Positions 1-9,052 of a stretch of 64,000 bases of DNA are shown piece by piece. This stretch comes from Phycisphaerales bacterium. Lineage in GTDB: Bacteria > Planctomycetota > Phycisphaerae > Phycisphaerales > UBA1924. The stretch lies in NCBI GenBank assembly GCA_013360675.1, contig JABWBB010000005.1, positions 23,330 to 87,329 of the forward strand. Direction: 5' to 3'. A model generated the notes under the pieces. It searched no databases. It was not told the DNA's origin and saw nothing but the letters and a program-made list of their open reading frames with translations. The position numbers and the translations under genes were made by a program. Numbering within the stretch: position 1 is the first letter of the stretch; each line of letters begins with the position of its first letter.

Positions 1-1968
1 CCCGCATCGGCGGATGTCGGGTTTGGGTTGTTCGCCGAGATCGACGCGGCCCGTCGCGCCGCCGAGCCTCGCACCGCGCAGGACGGCGTGTACACCTGCG
101 TGCGCACGAAGGACGACCTCGCCCGCGTGGTCGAGGCGATGCGCGCGTGCGAGTGCGCCGCCATCGACACCGAGACCACCGGCCTGGCCTTCCTCGACGC
201 GAAACTCTGCGGCGTGTCGGTCTGCGTTGAGCCGGGCAAGGCCTGGTACATCCCCGTCCGCTCGCCCCAGCCCGAGACGCACCTCGACGAACGGGCCGTG
301 CTTGATGCGCTGGGCCCCGTGCTGGCCGACCCGGCGCGCCCCAAGTGCGGGCACAACCTCAAGTACGACCTGCTCGTGCTGCGACGGCACGGCGTGCGCC
401 TGGCCGGGCTCGAGGCCCAAGGCTCGTGCGATTCGATGGTCGCCAGTTATTTGATCGACGCCTCGCGCAGTTCGCACGGGCTCGACGCGCTTTCGTTGGC
501 GCTGCTCTCGCGCACCAACATCTCGATCACCGAACTCATCGGCAGCGGCAAGAACCAGCGCACGTTCGACACCGCCCCGCTCGACCTGGCCACCCAGTAC
601 GCCGCCGAGGACGCCGACGTGGCCCTGCGCCTGCGCACAGTCATGATGCCCCAGATCGGGGCGATGGGCATGCGCTCGCTGATGCAGGACGTCGAGATGC
701 CCTTGGTCGACGTGCTGGCCGAACTCGAGTGGAACGGCATCCAGGTCGACGCGGGTGAACTCGACCGCCAGCGCGGGCGCCTTGAGCAACGCATCGAAGC
801 GCTTCTCGGCAAGATCAAGGACGAGGCGATGAGCGCGGTGGGGCGCGGGTTCGATCCCGACTCGCCGCGTCAACTGGCGGGGATCCTCTTCAACGCCCCC
901 AGCGACGACAGCCCGGGGCTGGGGCTCACGCCCACGAAGAAGACCAAGACCGGCAACTCGACCGACGCCGAGGTGCTCGAGGCGCTCAGCGAAGACCCCG
1001 AGGTGACGACCCCGCTGCCGGGGCTGATCCTCGAATATCGCCAACTCACCAAACTCGTCTCGACGTACCTCGTCGCGCTCAAGGAGGCGATCCACCCCGA
1101 GACCGGGCGCGTGCACGCGAGTTTTCACCAGACCGTGGCGGCGACAGGACGCCTGGCCAGCAGCGATCCCAATCTGCAGAACATCCCCATCCGCACCGAT
1201 GTGGGGCGCGAAATCCGCCGGGCCTTTGTCGCGCCCGCGGGGCGGGTGCTCATCTCGGCGGACTATTCGCAGATCGAACTGCGGCTGCTCGCGCACCTCT
1301 CGCGCGATCCGGCGCTGATCGAGGCCTTTGCGCAGGGGCAGGACATCCACACCGCCGTCGCTGCACAGATCCACAGCGTGCCCATCGATCAGGTCACGCG
1401 CGAGCAGCGCTCCGGGGCGAAGATGGTCAACTTCGGCATTGTCTACGGCGTGACGCCCTTCGGCCTGGCGCGTCGCCTCAAGATCAGCAACGATGCCGCC
1501 GCCGAGATCATCAACGGGTACAAGAAACGTTTCTCGGGCATCACGACGTTCCTGCAGGAATGCATCGAGCACGCGCGGCGGATGGGCTATGTCGAGACGA
1601 TGCTCAAGCGCCGCCGCCCGATCCCCGACGCCGACAGCCGCCAGCCTGCGCGGCGCGCCCTCGCCGAGCGCCTGGCCATCAACAGCGTGGTGCAGGGCTC
1701 GGCGGCGGACCTCATCAAACTCGCCATGGTCGACCTGCACGCACGCCTGAGCGAATCGGCCCCGCACCTGCGCGGCGGCAAGCCCCCCGAGATCCCCGGC
1801 ATCAAGATGGTGCTGCAGATCCACGACGAACTGGTCTTCGAGGCCGACGAGGCTCAGGCACAACCCGCGATGGCGTTGATCCGCGCGCGGATGGAGGCGG
1901 CGATGCAGTTGTGCGTGCCCCTTCAAGCCAGCGCGAGCATGGGGCGCACATGGTTCGAAGGGAAGTAG
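1..1968 (+). CDS. polA: DNA polymerase I, 3' part (proofreading and polymerase domains)
   Basis: Family A DNA polymerase, used in gap filling, Okazaki fragment maturation and repair. The frame is open from base 1, so the start and any 5' nuclease domain lie outside the window; the TTG at 28 is not a credible start. In the visible 655 residues the 3'-5' exonuclease motifs are intact: DTETTG near residue 56, HNLKYDL near 118 and YAAEDAD near 200, so proofreading is probably active. Polymerase motif A is DYSQIE (about 421), motif B reads AKMVNFGIVYG (about 475) and motif C is IHDELVFE (about 606). It runs convergently into the GspE-like ATPase gene, 21 bp away. Confidence 0.95.
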   Translation, partial: PASADVGFGLFAEIDAARRAAEPRTAQDGVYTCVRTKDDLARVVEAMRACECAAIDTETTGLAFLDAKLCGVSVCVEPGKAWYIPVRSPQPETHLDERAVLDALGPVLADPARPKCGHNLKYDLLVLRRHGVRLAGLEAQGSCDSMVASYLIDASRSSHGLDALSLALLSRTNISITELIGSGKNQRTFDTAPLDLATQYAAEDADVALRLRTVMMPQIGAMGMRSLMQDVEMPLVDVLAELEWNGIQVDAGELDRQRGRLEQRIEALLGKIKDEAMSAVGRGFDPDSPRQLAGILFNAPSDDSPGLGLTPTKKTKTGNSTDAEVLEALSEDPEVTTPLPGLILEYRQLTKLVSTYLVALKEAIHPETGRVHASFHQTVAATGRLASSDPNLQNIPIRTDVGREIRRAFVAPAGRVLISADYSQIELRLLAHLSRDPALIEAFAQGQDIHTAVAAQIHSVPIDQVTREQRSGAKMVNFGIVYGVTPFGLARRLKISNDAAAEIINGYKKRFSGITTFLQECIEHARRMGYVETMLKRRRPIPDADSRQPARRALAERLAINSVVQGSAADLIKLAMVDLHARLSESAPHLRGGKPPEIPGIKMVLQIHDELVFEADEAQAQPAMALIRARMEAAMQLCVPLQASASMGRTWFEGK

Positions 1969-1989
1969 CCATCGCTTCCGCGCCGTGAT

Positions 1990-3630
1990 TCAGCCGATCC
2001 CCGCGACGCGGTCGACCTCTTCCATCGTGGTCAGGCCGTCGGCGACCAGCCGCCAGCCGAACTGCTGCAGCGTGGTGAAGAGCCCCTGCTCGATGATCTT
2101 CTTCATGCCGGTGATCGAGGGATTGGCAAGGATGATGTCGCGGAACTCGTCGGTGACGTCGAGCAGTTCGAACAGGGCGCGCCTGCCGCGATAACCCGTG
2201 CGCAGGCAGCGGGCACACCCGGTCGAGGTGAAGACGCTGGTCTTGCCCTGCAGGTGGCGCCCGACACGCGTGGCCTGGCCGGGCGAGACCTGGATGGGTC
2301 GCTTGCAGTTGTCGCAGAGCAGGCGCACCAGGCGCTGGGCCAGCACGAGGTTGAGCGAGTTGGCCACGAGGTAGGGCTCGACCTTGAGGTCGAGCAGGCG
2401 GAAGACCGCCGTGATCGATTCCTTGGCGTGGATGCTCGAGAAGACGAGGTGCCCGGTGAGGGCGGCCTGCATGGCGGTACGGGCGGTCTCCTCGTCGCGG
2501 ATCTCCCCCACAAGGATCACGTCCGGGTCCTGGCGGAGCACGCTGCGCAGCAGCCCGCCGAAGGTGTTGCCCTTGGCCTCTTCGACGGGGATCTGCGTGG
2601 TGTTGTCGAGTTGATACTCGACGGGATCCTCGATGGTGACGACGTTGTAACTGCGCCGGTCGATCTCGCGGATGGCGCAGTAGAGCGTGGTGGTCTTGCC
2701 CGAGCCCGTGGGCCCGCAGGCCAGCAGCAGGCCGCTGTCCTGCGCGGTCACCTGGCGGATGCGCTCGTGCATGTAGGGCATCATGCCAAGGTCGAGCATC
2801 GACGCGGGCGCGCCGAGCTGGTCGAGCACACGGATCACCAGTTTCTGCCCGTACATCGACGGGGTGAAACTCACGCGGTATTCCACCTTGCGCGTGGGGA
2901 AGACCACAGAAAAGTGCCCGTCCTGCACCGCCGAACGCCCCGCCGACTGCATGTTGGTCGCGGCCTTGACCACGCCGAGCAGCAGTTCGCCGATGCGGTC
3001 GGCCAGGTCGATGATGGGGACCATGTCGCCGTCGACGCGGAAGCGCACATGGAACCGCTCGCCCTTGGGCTCGACGTGGATGTCGGTCGCCCGGGCCTTG
3101 CTGGCGAACTGCAGCAGCATGCGCAGGGCGTTGGGCCCGTCGCTGGTGCCCGACAGCACGTCCGAGGCGTCGCCCGCCGCCGTCACCACCCGGATCTCCT
3201 CGGGGGCGACCTCCTTGGGGGGCAGGGCGTTCATCATCTCGGCCAGGGCGAACATCCAACCGACCTCGACGGGCTTGGGGCCCGTCAGGATGCCGTTGTC
3301 CTCGAGCCCGTCCTCGACGTGGAACGAGACGGTCTTGGGGCGTTCGCCCTCGATGATGAACTCGTGGGTGCCCACGCGGATGACGTCGCCCGGGTTGATC
3401 TTGGCGCTCTCGATCTTCACGTCGTTGAGGCGCGTGCCGTTGCGCGAGTTGAGGTCGCGCACCCGCCACCCCCCGGCCCCGTCGGGCTCGATCTGGCAGT
3501 GCAGTCGGCTGGCCCGCTCGTCCACCAGCGGGATCGTGCTCTCGGGGCTGCGCCCGATCGTGACCGGGTCCGCCCCCAGCAGGATGGGCTGGCTCTGGCC
3601 CCGGATCGGGATCAACTTCAGGTTCGGCAT
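1990..3630 (-). CDS. FHA domain-GspE/PilB-type secretion ATPase
   Basis: Assembly ATPase of a type II secretion or type IV pilus machine, acting at the cytoplasmic face of the inner membrane. The 546-residue product starts with a forkhead-associated domain (residues about 1-100, with GRSPES, SRLHCQI and NSRNGTRLN), which binds phosphothreonine peptides. The usual GspE N-terminal domain is thus replaced. The ATPase half has Walker A GPTGSGKTTT (about 305), Walker B DVILVGEIRDEE (about 370) and a C-terminal pair of Cys-x-x-Cys motifs (CDNC, CARC) typical of GspE. I chose the ATG at 3630 because the FHA fold begins there; the frame extends further upstream into serS. It is divergent from serS with 75 bp between starts. 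The secretin at 40925 and prepilin-like protein at 50021 could be partners. Confidence 0.9.
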   Translation of the reverse strand: MPNLKLIPIRGQSQPILLGADPVTIGRSPESTIPLVDERASRLHCQIEPDGAGGWRVRDLNSRNGTRLNDVKIESAKINPGDVIRVGTHEFIIEGERPKTVSFHVEDGLEDNGILTGPKPVEVGWMFALAEMMNALPPKEVAPEEIRVVTAAGDASDVLSGTSDGPNALRMLLQFASKARATDIHVEPKGERFHVRFRVDGDMVPIIDLADRIGELLLGVVKAATNMQSAGRSAVQDGHFSVVFPTRKVEYRVSFTPSMYGQKLVIRVLDQLGAPASMLDLGMMPYMHERIRQVTAQDSGLLLACGPTGSGKTTTLYCAIREIDRRSYNVVTIEDPVEYQLDNTTQIPVEEAKGNTFGGLLRSVLRQDPDVILVGEIRDEETARTAMQAALTGHLVFSSIHAKESITAVFRLLDLKVEPYLVANSLNLVLAQRLVRLLCDNCKRPIQVSPGQATRVGRHLQGKTSVFTSTGCARCLRTGYRGRRALFELLDVTDEFRDIILANPSITGMKKIIEQGLFTTLQQFGWRLVADGLTTMEEVDRVAGIG

Positions 3631-3705
3631 CGGGGGGATCCTACACCAGGCGGAGGATCGCCCGCCCATCCCAATTGGGCACGCCCTCCCCCTACACTCC
3701 ACGCC

Positions 3706-5121
3706 ATGATCGATCTCAAGAGCCTGCGCGAGAACCCGCAACGATACAAGGACGGCTGCCTGAAAAAGGGCTTTACCGCCATCGATCTCGACCGGATCCT
3801 CCGCCTCGACGAACAACGCCGAAAGGCTCTCACCGAGATGGAATCGCTTCGCGCCGAACAGAAGCGCATCGAGAAGGACCTGGGCCCCCAGATCGGCAAG
3901 CTCCAGGGGGCCATCAAGAAGGCCGCCGGCGACGACGAGCGGGCCACCCTCACCGCCGAGCTCGACGCGATGAAGGCGCGGCCTGCCGCCCTCAAGGCCC
4001 AGGTCACCTCATTCGAGCAGGTGCTGCAGGAGATCGACCCGCAACTGCACGCGCTGCTCCTCGAGGTGCCCCTCCCCCCCGACGCCGACGTCCCCGTGGG
4101 CGCCAGCGCCGACGACAACGTCGAGATCCGACGCTGGAACCCCCCCGGCTTCGATCCCGCCAAATCCTTCGAGGCCCAGCGCGGCTTCCGTCCCAAGTCT
4201 CACATCGAGATCGTCCGCGACCTTGGCCTGGCCGACTTTGAGCGCGGCGTCAAGATCGGCGGCACGCGCCACTACGTCCTCACCGGCGACGGCATGCGCC
4301 TGCACCAGGCCGTCCTGCGCTACGCCTTCGACACCATGGCCAACGCCCACGGGTTCACCCCCGTGAGCGTGCCGGTGATCGTGCGTGAGGAGATGATGGT
4401 CGGCACGGGCTTTTTCCCCGCCGGGCGCGAGCAGGCATACCACATCGAGGAATCCAAGCGCGGCGGGGGGCACGACATGTTCCTCACCGGCACGGGCGAG
4501 GTGGGCCTCATGGGTCTTTACCAGGGCGAGATCATCGACGAATCGCGCCTGCCCCTGAAACTCGTCACGCTGAGCACGTGCTTCCGGCGCGAGGCCGGCG
4601 CCGCGGGCAAGGACACCGCCGGGCTCTACCGCATTCATCAGTTCGACAAGGTGGAGCAGGTGGTGATCTGCCGCGCCGACGAGCAGGAGAGCCGGCGCTG
4701 GCACAAGGACATGATCGGCTTTGTCGAGTCGATCCTGAGGAGCCTGGAGATCCCCCACCGCCTGCTCCAGTGCTGCACGGGCGACCTGGGCCCCAAGAAC
4801 GCCGACATGATCGACATCGAGAGCTGGATGCCCGGGCGGGGCGAGGTAGACGCCTCGGGCGCGCCGTCGGGGGCCTATGGGGAGACGCACTCGGCCAGCC
4901 GCCTCTACGACTACCAGTGCCGCCGCCTGAACATGCGCTACCGCGCCGGGGGCGACTCGGGCAAGGGCGAGACGCACGTATGCCACTCGCTCAACAACAC
5001 TGTGATCGCCTCGCCGCGGGTGCTCATCCCGCTGCTGGAAAACCACCAGACCCGCGACGGGAGGGTGCGCATCCCCGAGGTGCTGCGCCCCGCCATGAAC
5101 GGGCAGGAGTTCATCGGCTAG
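3706..5121 (+). CDS. serS: Seryl-tRNA synthetase
   Basis: Charges tRNA-Ser (and tRNA-Sec if present) with serine in the cytoplasm. The 471-residue product opens with the N-terminal coiled-coil arm that grips the tRNA long variable arm (residues about 1-115, starting MIDLKSLRENPQRYK). The class II catalytic core follows: motif 2 around STCFRREAG (about 291) and motif 3 around NNTVIASPRVLIPLLENHQ (about 430). It is some 40 residues longer than the E. coli enzyme, with the extra length inside the core. The ATG at 3706 matches the conserved family N-terminus. The gene converges with the P-type ATPase gene, leaving 17 bp. Confidence 0.96.
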   Translation: MIDLKSLRENPQRYKDGCLKKGFTAIDLDRILRLDEQRRKALTEMESLRAEQKRIEKDLGPQIGKLQGAIKKAAGDDERATLTAELDAMKARPAALKAQVTSFEQVLQEIDPQLHALLLEVPLPPDADVPVGASADDNVEIRRWNPPGFDPAKSFEAQRGFRPKSHIEIVRDLGLADFERGVKIGGTRHYVLTGDGMRLHQAVLRYAFDTMANAHGFTPVSVPVIVREEMMVGTGFFPAGREQAYHIEESKRGGGHDMFLTGTGEVGLMGLYQGEIIDESRLPLKLVTLSTCFRREAGAAGKDTAGLYRIHQFDKVEQVVICRADEQESRRWHKDMIGFVESILRSLEIPHRLLQCCTGDLGPKNADMIDIESWMPGRGEVDASGAPSGAYGETHSASRLYDYQCRRLNMRYRAGGDSGKGETHVCHSLNNTVIASPRVLIPLLENHQTRDGRVRIPEVLRPAMNGQEFIG

Positions 5122-5138
5122 GTTTCAGCAGGTGAGTT

Positions 5139-7808
5139 TCAGCGGGCAAATCGCCGCACGACCAGCAGTTTGAAGGCCTCGACCAGCGCGAAGAATACCA
5201 GCGCCATCGAGCCCAGCACCGCCCAGGTCTCAAGGCTCACCGGGTGCGCCCCCAGCACGCGCTGGCCCAGCGGCGTGTACATCGCCCCCACGTGCAGCAG
5301 CAGCGCCCCCGCCGCCCCCGCCAGCAAGAGCGGGCTGCGCAGCGGGTTCATGCCCAGAGCCCCGCGCAGTTCCGAGCGGCACGTGCCCAGATAGACATTC
5401 TCGAACAGGACCATCAGCAGCAGGATGATGTTGCGGGCCTCGGCCTCGGGTGTTCCACGAGAGAGCAGCCACCCATAGGCGCCGATGACCATCGATCCCA
5501 TCAGCACCGACGAAAACGCGAGGTTCATCAGCATCGGGCGGTTGAAGAGCGATTCGCTCGTCGGGCGGGGCCTGCGCGTCAGTTCATCCCCCTCGCCCGG
5601 CTCGAAGACCAGCCCCACGTGCTGCACCCCGTTGGTCACCAGGTTCAGCCACAGCAACTGCGCCGGGAGCAGGGGCATGGGCAGGCCGGCCAGCACGGCG
5701 GCGCCGGCAGCGATCACCTCTGCCGCCCCCGTCGTCACCAGCAGCAGCACGACCTTGCGGATGTTCGCATAGGCGACGCGTCCGGCCTCGATCCCCGACA
5801 CGATGCTGGCGAAGTTGTCATCGCTGAGGACCAGGTCGGCGGCCTCGCGGGCCACGTCGGTCCCCCCCTTGCCCATCGCCACGCCGATGTTCGCCGCTCG
5901 CAGCGCGGGGGCATCATTCACCCCGTCGCCCGTGACGGCGACAAAGTGCCCCGCCCGCTGAGCCGCCCGCACGATGTCGAGTTTCTGGTGCGGCGCGACG
6001 CGCGCAAACACCCGTGCCCGCTCGATCGTCTCGCGCGAGCCCTGGGGCGTCAGGGCCGCCAGTTCCACGCCCGTCACCACTTCGCCCGGGTCGTGGGCCA
6101 GGCCCAGTTCCCGTGCGATGGCCAGCGCGGTCACCGGGTGGTCGCCCGTGACCATCGCCACACGCACACCCGCCGAGCGGCACGCCGCCACAGCCTCCTT
6201 CGCCCCCGGACGCAGCGGATCGATCATCGCGACCAGGCCCAGGAACACAAGCCCGCGCGGCTCGACGGGCTGCACGTCGCGCGATGCCCCGCCCCCCACC
6301 CCCAGCACCCGGTACCCCGCCGCCGCCAGCGCGTGAGCCCGTTCGCTCACGTGCTGCGCATCCTCCGCCGAAAGTTCGCACATCTCGAGCACCCGCTCGG
6401 GTGCCCCCTTCACATACACACGGGCCTGCTCGGCGTCGCGATGAAAGGTGGCCGCGAAACGACGCTCGGGCTCGAAGGCGATCTGCGCGACCTGCGGCAG
6501 TCTCGCCCGTGCCTCCTCGCGCGCCACCCCCACCTTGCGCGCAAACGAGAGCAGCGCCACGTCGGTCGGATCGCCCCGCCAGGTCCACGCCCCGTCGCGG
6601 CTACGCAGTTCGCCCTCGTTGCAGAGCGCCACGCCCAGCGCCAGTTCACGCAATGCGGCGTCGTCGGTGCTGACCCCATCGGGCCCGGTCACACACCCTT
6701 CGGGCACGAACCCGCTACCCGACACCTCGAACTCGCGGGCATCGGCGAGCACGACCTTGCGCAGCGTCAGTTCATTGCAGGTCAGCGTGCCCGTCTTGTC
6801 GCTGGCGATCAGCGTGCAACTGCCCAGCCCCTCGACCGCGCCCAGCCGCCGGATGATGACGTTGCGCTGGGCCATGCGCCGCGCCCCCACCGAGAGCGCA
6901 ACGGTGATCGCCACGGGCATGCCCTCGGGGATCGCCGCCACCGCCAGCGCGACGGCGAAGACCAGCACCTCGCCCGGGTGCTGCCCGTGCACCAGGATGG
7001 CGACCGCCCCCACCGCGACCGTGACCAGCACCACCGCCGCCCCGATCAGGCGCGACAGCCGCTCGAGGCGGATGATGAGCGGGGGCTGGCCCGAAGGCCC
7101 GCTCATGACGTCGAGGGCCAGGCGTCCGACCTGGGTCGTTCCACCCGTGCCGATGACCACGCCCTCGCCCCGCCCGCGTGCGACCATCGAGCCGGCGTAG
7201 GCCATGTTCTTCCGGTCCTGCGCGGGGACGCCCTTCCCCCCCGTCCACGCGTGCGACTTGATCACGGGGGCCGACTCGCCCGTGAGCAGCGATTCATCGA
7301 TCTCGAGCGCGTCGGTGCTGGTCAGGCGCACGTCCGCGGGGACGCGGTTGCCCGATTCGAGCCAGACCAGGTCGCCCGCGACGATTTCCTCGGCGTCGAG
7401 TTCCGTCAGTTCGGCGTCGCGCACCACGTGCGCCCGCGAACGCAGCAGCGACTGCAACGCGCGGGCGCTGCGCTCGGCCCCGTATTCCTGGTAGCCGCCG
7501 ATGAGCGTGTTGAGCACCACCACCACGCCGATCATCGCCGCGTCGGTCAGGTGCCCGATCGCGATCGAGAGAGCCCCCGCAACAATGAGCACATACACCA
7601 CGGGATTGCGGAGTTGACGCAGGAGCAGCGCCGCGAGGGTTGGTGGCGGGCGCGAAGGGATGCGATTATGTCCGTCGCGTTCGAGCCGCTCGCGGGCCTG
7701 GTCGCTGCTCAGCCCGCGCGCACCAGTCCCGACCTGCCGAAGAACATCGCCCGCGTCCATCGCGTGCCACGCCGGCGCCGTGTCATGGTGTTCGTGCCCT
7801 CCGCGCAT
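5139..7808 (-). CDS. P2-type cation-transporting ATPase
   Basis: Inner-membrane ion pump of the P-type family, 889 residues, closest in layout to P2A/P2B pumps (Ca2+ or Na+-like). An N-terminal cation ATPase domain (about 15-75) is followed by an actuator domain with LLTGESAPV (about 174), phosphorylation loop SDKTGTLT (about 334), hinge TGDGVNDAPA (about 626) and about ten hydrophobic segments. M4 contains PEGMPVAIT. M6 reads NLVTNGVQHVG, where SERCA-type calcium pumps have an Asp in NLVTDG; the substitution by Asn makes the ion unclear. A second Met 15 residues downstream could be the start. No regulator is adjacent. Confidence 0.9.
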   Translation of the reverse strand: MRGGHEHHDTAPAWHAMDAGDVLRQVGTGARGLSSDQARERLERDGHNRIPSRPPPTLAALLLRQLRNPVVYVLIVAGALSIAIGHLTDAAMIGVVVVLNTLIGGYQEYGAERSARALQSLLRSRAHVVRDAELTELDAEEIVAGDLVWLESGNRVPADVRLTSTDALEIDESLLTGESAPVIKSHAWTGGKGVPAQDRKNMAYAGSMVARGRGEGVVIGTGGTTQVGRLALDVMSGPSGQPPLIIRLERLSRLIGAAVVLVTVAVGAVAILVHGQHPGEVLVFAVALAVAAIPEGMPVAITVALSVGARRMAQRNVIIRRLGAVEGLGSCTLIASDKTGTLTCNELTLRKVVLADAREFEVSGSGFVPEGCVTGPDGVSTDDAALRELALGVALCNEGELRSRDGAWTWRGDPTDVALLSFARKVGVAREEARARLPQVAQIAFEPERRFAATFHRDAEQARVYVKGAPERVLEMCELSAEDAQHVSERAHALAAAGYRVLGVGGGASRDVQPVEPRGLVFLGLVAMIDPLRPGAKEAVAACRSAGVRVAMVTGDHPVTALAIARELGLAHDPGEVVTGVELAALTPQGSRETIERARVFARVAPHQKLDIVRAAQRAGHFVAVTGDGVNDAPALRAANIGVAMGKGGTDVAREAADLVLSDDNFASIVSGIEAGRVAYANIRKVVLLLVTTGAAEVIAAGAAVLAGLPMPLLPAQLLWLNLVTNGVQHVGLVFEPGEGDELTRRPRPTSESLFNRPMLMNLAFSSVLMGSMVIGAYGWLLSRGTPEAEARNIILLLMVLFENVYLGTCRSELRGALGMNPLRSPLLLAGAAGALLLHVGAMYTPLGQRVLGAHPVSLETWAVLGSMALVFFALVEAFKLLVVRRFAR

Positions 7809-7834
7809 GCGGAGAGTTTAGTACCTGCACGTCC

Positions 7835-8950
7835 TTATTTGGGAGCGTTCGGGTTTGCCGGGGTCTCTGTCGGCGGGGTGCTCGGCGCGTTGGGATCGAT
7901 CTGACCCGTGGGAGGCGGCGCGTCGACCGTCGGGACGTTGTTGTACGGCACGGGTGCCGGGTCGAGATCCGGCGGCTGCTCGCCCTTCAGAAACGACGCG
8001 ATCGCCGCGTCGAACTCGGCGGGGCGGTCTTCGAACGCGAAGTGTCGAGTCTGGCGATAGATCACGACCTTGCCCGACGGGATCATCGCCGCGTGAGCGC
8101 GGGCGAGGGCTTCCTGCCGCTCGCGGAAGGTCAATGCCGCATCACCCAGGCCCGTCGATTCCAGCAGCATCACCGGCATGGAAAGCCCGGGCAGCTGGGG
8201 TCGCAGATCTCTGGCCGCGAAATCGACGACATACCCGTCCTCGGCCTCGCGCCCGGTGCGCATGGCCATCGCCGCGATCTCTTCCGAACGCTTCTCGTCG
8301 ATGCACACCTGGGGCATGTTCAGCTTCTTGCGCCGCAGCCACTCCGCCTCGGGGATGCGCGCCATCCGCGGGAGCATCTCCTTCTTGATGAACTCCATAC
8401 GCTCATCGGGCGTCGGGTTCTCGATCGTCGGCAGCGGCCAGAAGAACTGGGTGTTGAGCAGGATCACCTCGCCCACCAGATCCGCGTGCTCGGCGGCGAG
8501 GATGCACACAGGCCTTCCGCCCAGCCCCAGCCCCACCACGATCGGCTTCTGCAGCCCCTTCTCCTGGATGTACTGCGCGATCGCCAGCGCCGCGTTGTTC
8601 TCCCACGCGCCAAACTCTCCCTCGGGCTTCGGCGCCGGCTGCGCCGTGCCTCCATAGCCGGGCGGCGTGATCGCGTGCATCGTGTAGTGCGCTTTATTCC
8701 GCTCCATGAACGGGAGGAAAATCTCTCCCGGATAGCGCACATCCGGCACCAGGACCATCGCCCGCGCGCCGGTGCCCACCACTTCCGCCTTGGCCACCGG
8801 CGTGAACGGATACGGCGCCCTTTCCGCGGGCTCAGCCTTGGGCTGCGTCGCCGCGTGCTCGGCCTGCGGGTCATGCGCGGGCGGCTGGGCCTCTTGCGCC
8901 AAGCACGGGGTCCAAGCCATCACCAGGCACGTCAGAAGCATCTTCAGCAT
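7835..8950 (-). CDS. Exported alpha/beta-hydrolase-fold protein lacking the nucleophile
   Basis: A 371-residue secreted or periplasmic protein. A signal peptide (residues 1-19, ending CLAQ) is followed by a Pro/Ala/Glu-rich linker (about 20-50), an alpha/beta-hydrolase fold (about 55-325) and a Pro-rich tail. The nucleophile elbow, which should be G-x-S-x-G, reads GLGLG at residues 140-144, so Gly replaces the Ser. The expected late His is present in QTRHFAFEDR. As it stands it should not work as an ordinary serine hydrolase; it may bind a ligand or have a different chemistry. It lies 26 bp upstream of the P-type ATPase gene on the same strand, possibly cotranscribed. Confidence 0.75.
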   Translation of the reverse strand: MLKMLLTCLVMAWTPCLAQEAQPPAHDPQAEHAATQPKAEPAERAPYPFTPVAKAEVVGTGARAMVLVPDVRYPGEIFLPFMERNKAHYTMHAITPPGYGGTAQPAPKPEGEFGAWENNAALAIAQYIQEKGLQKPIVVGLGLGGRPVCILAAEHADLVGEVILLNTQFFWPLPTIENPTPDERMEFIKKEMLPRMARIPEAEWLRRKKLNMPQVCIDEKRSEEIAAMAMRTGREAEDGYVVDFAARDLRPQLPGLSMPVMLLESTGLGDAALTFRERQEALARAHAAMIPSGKVVIYRQTRHFAFEDRPAEFDAAIASFLKGEQPPDLDPAPVPYNNVPTVDAPPPTGQIDPNAPSTPPTETPANPNAPK

Positions 8951-9052
8951 CGGGTTCCTCCATGCAAACCGCCCTCACCGGGCGAGGGGTCATTCATCGT
9001 ACGACGCGGCCGCGCTCGTGATTGTGCCGTCGATTCTCAGGTCCGATCCGGG

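Noticed and set aside
840..870. A GGTTCGATCCC-like stretch resembling a tRNA T-arm
   Set aside because: It lies inside the polA reading frame with strong domain support, and no matching acceptor, D or anticodon arms surround it.
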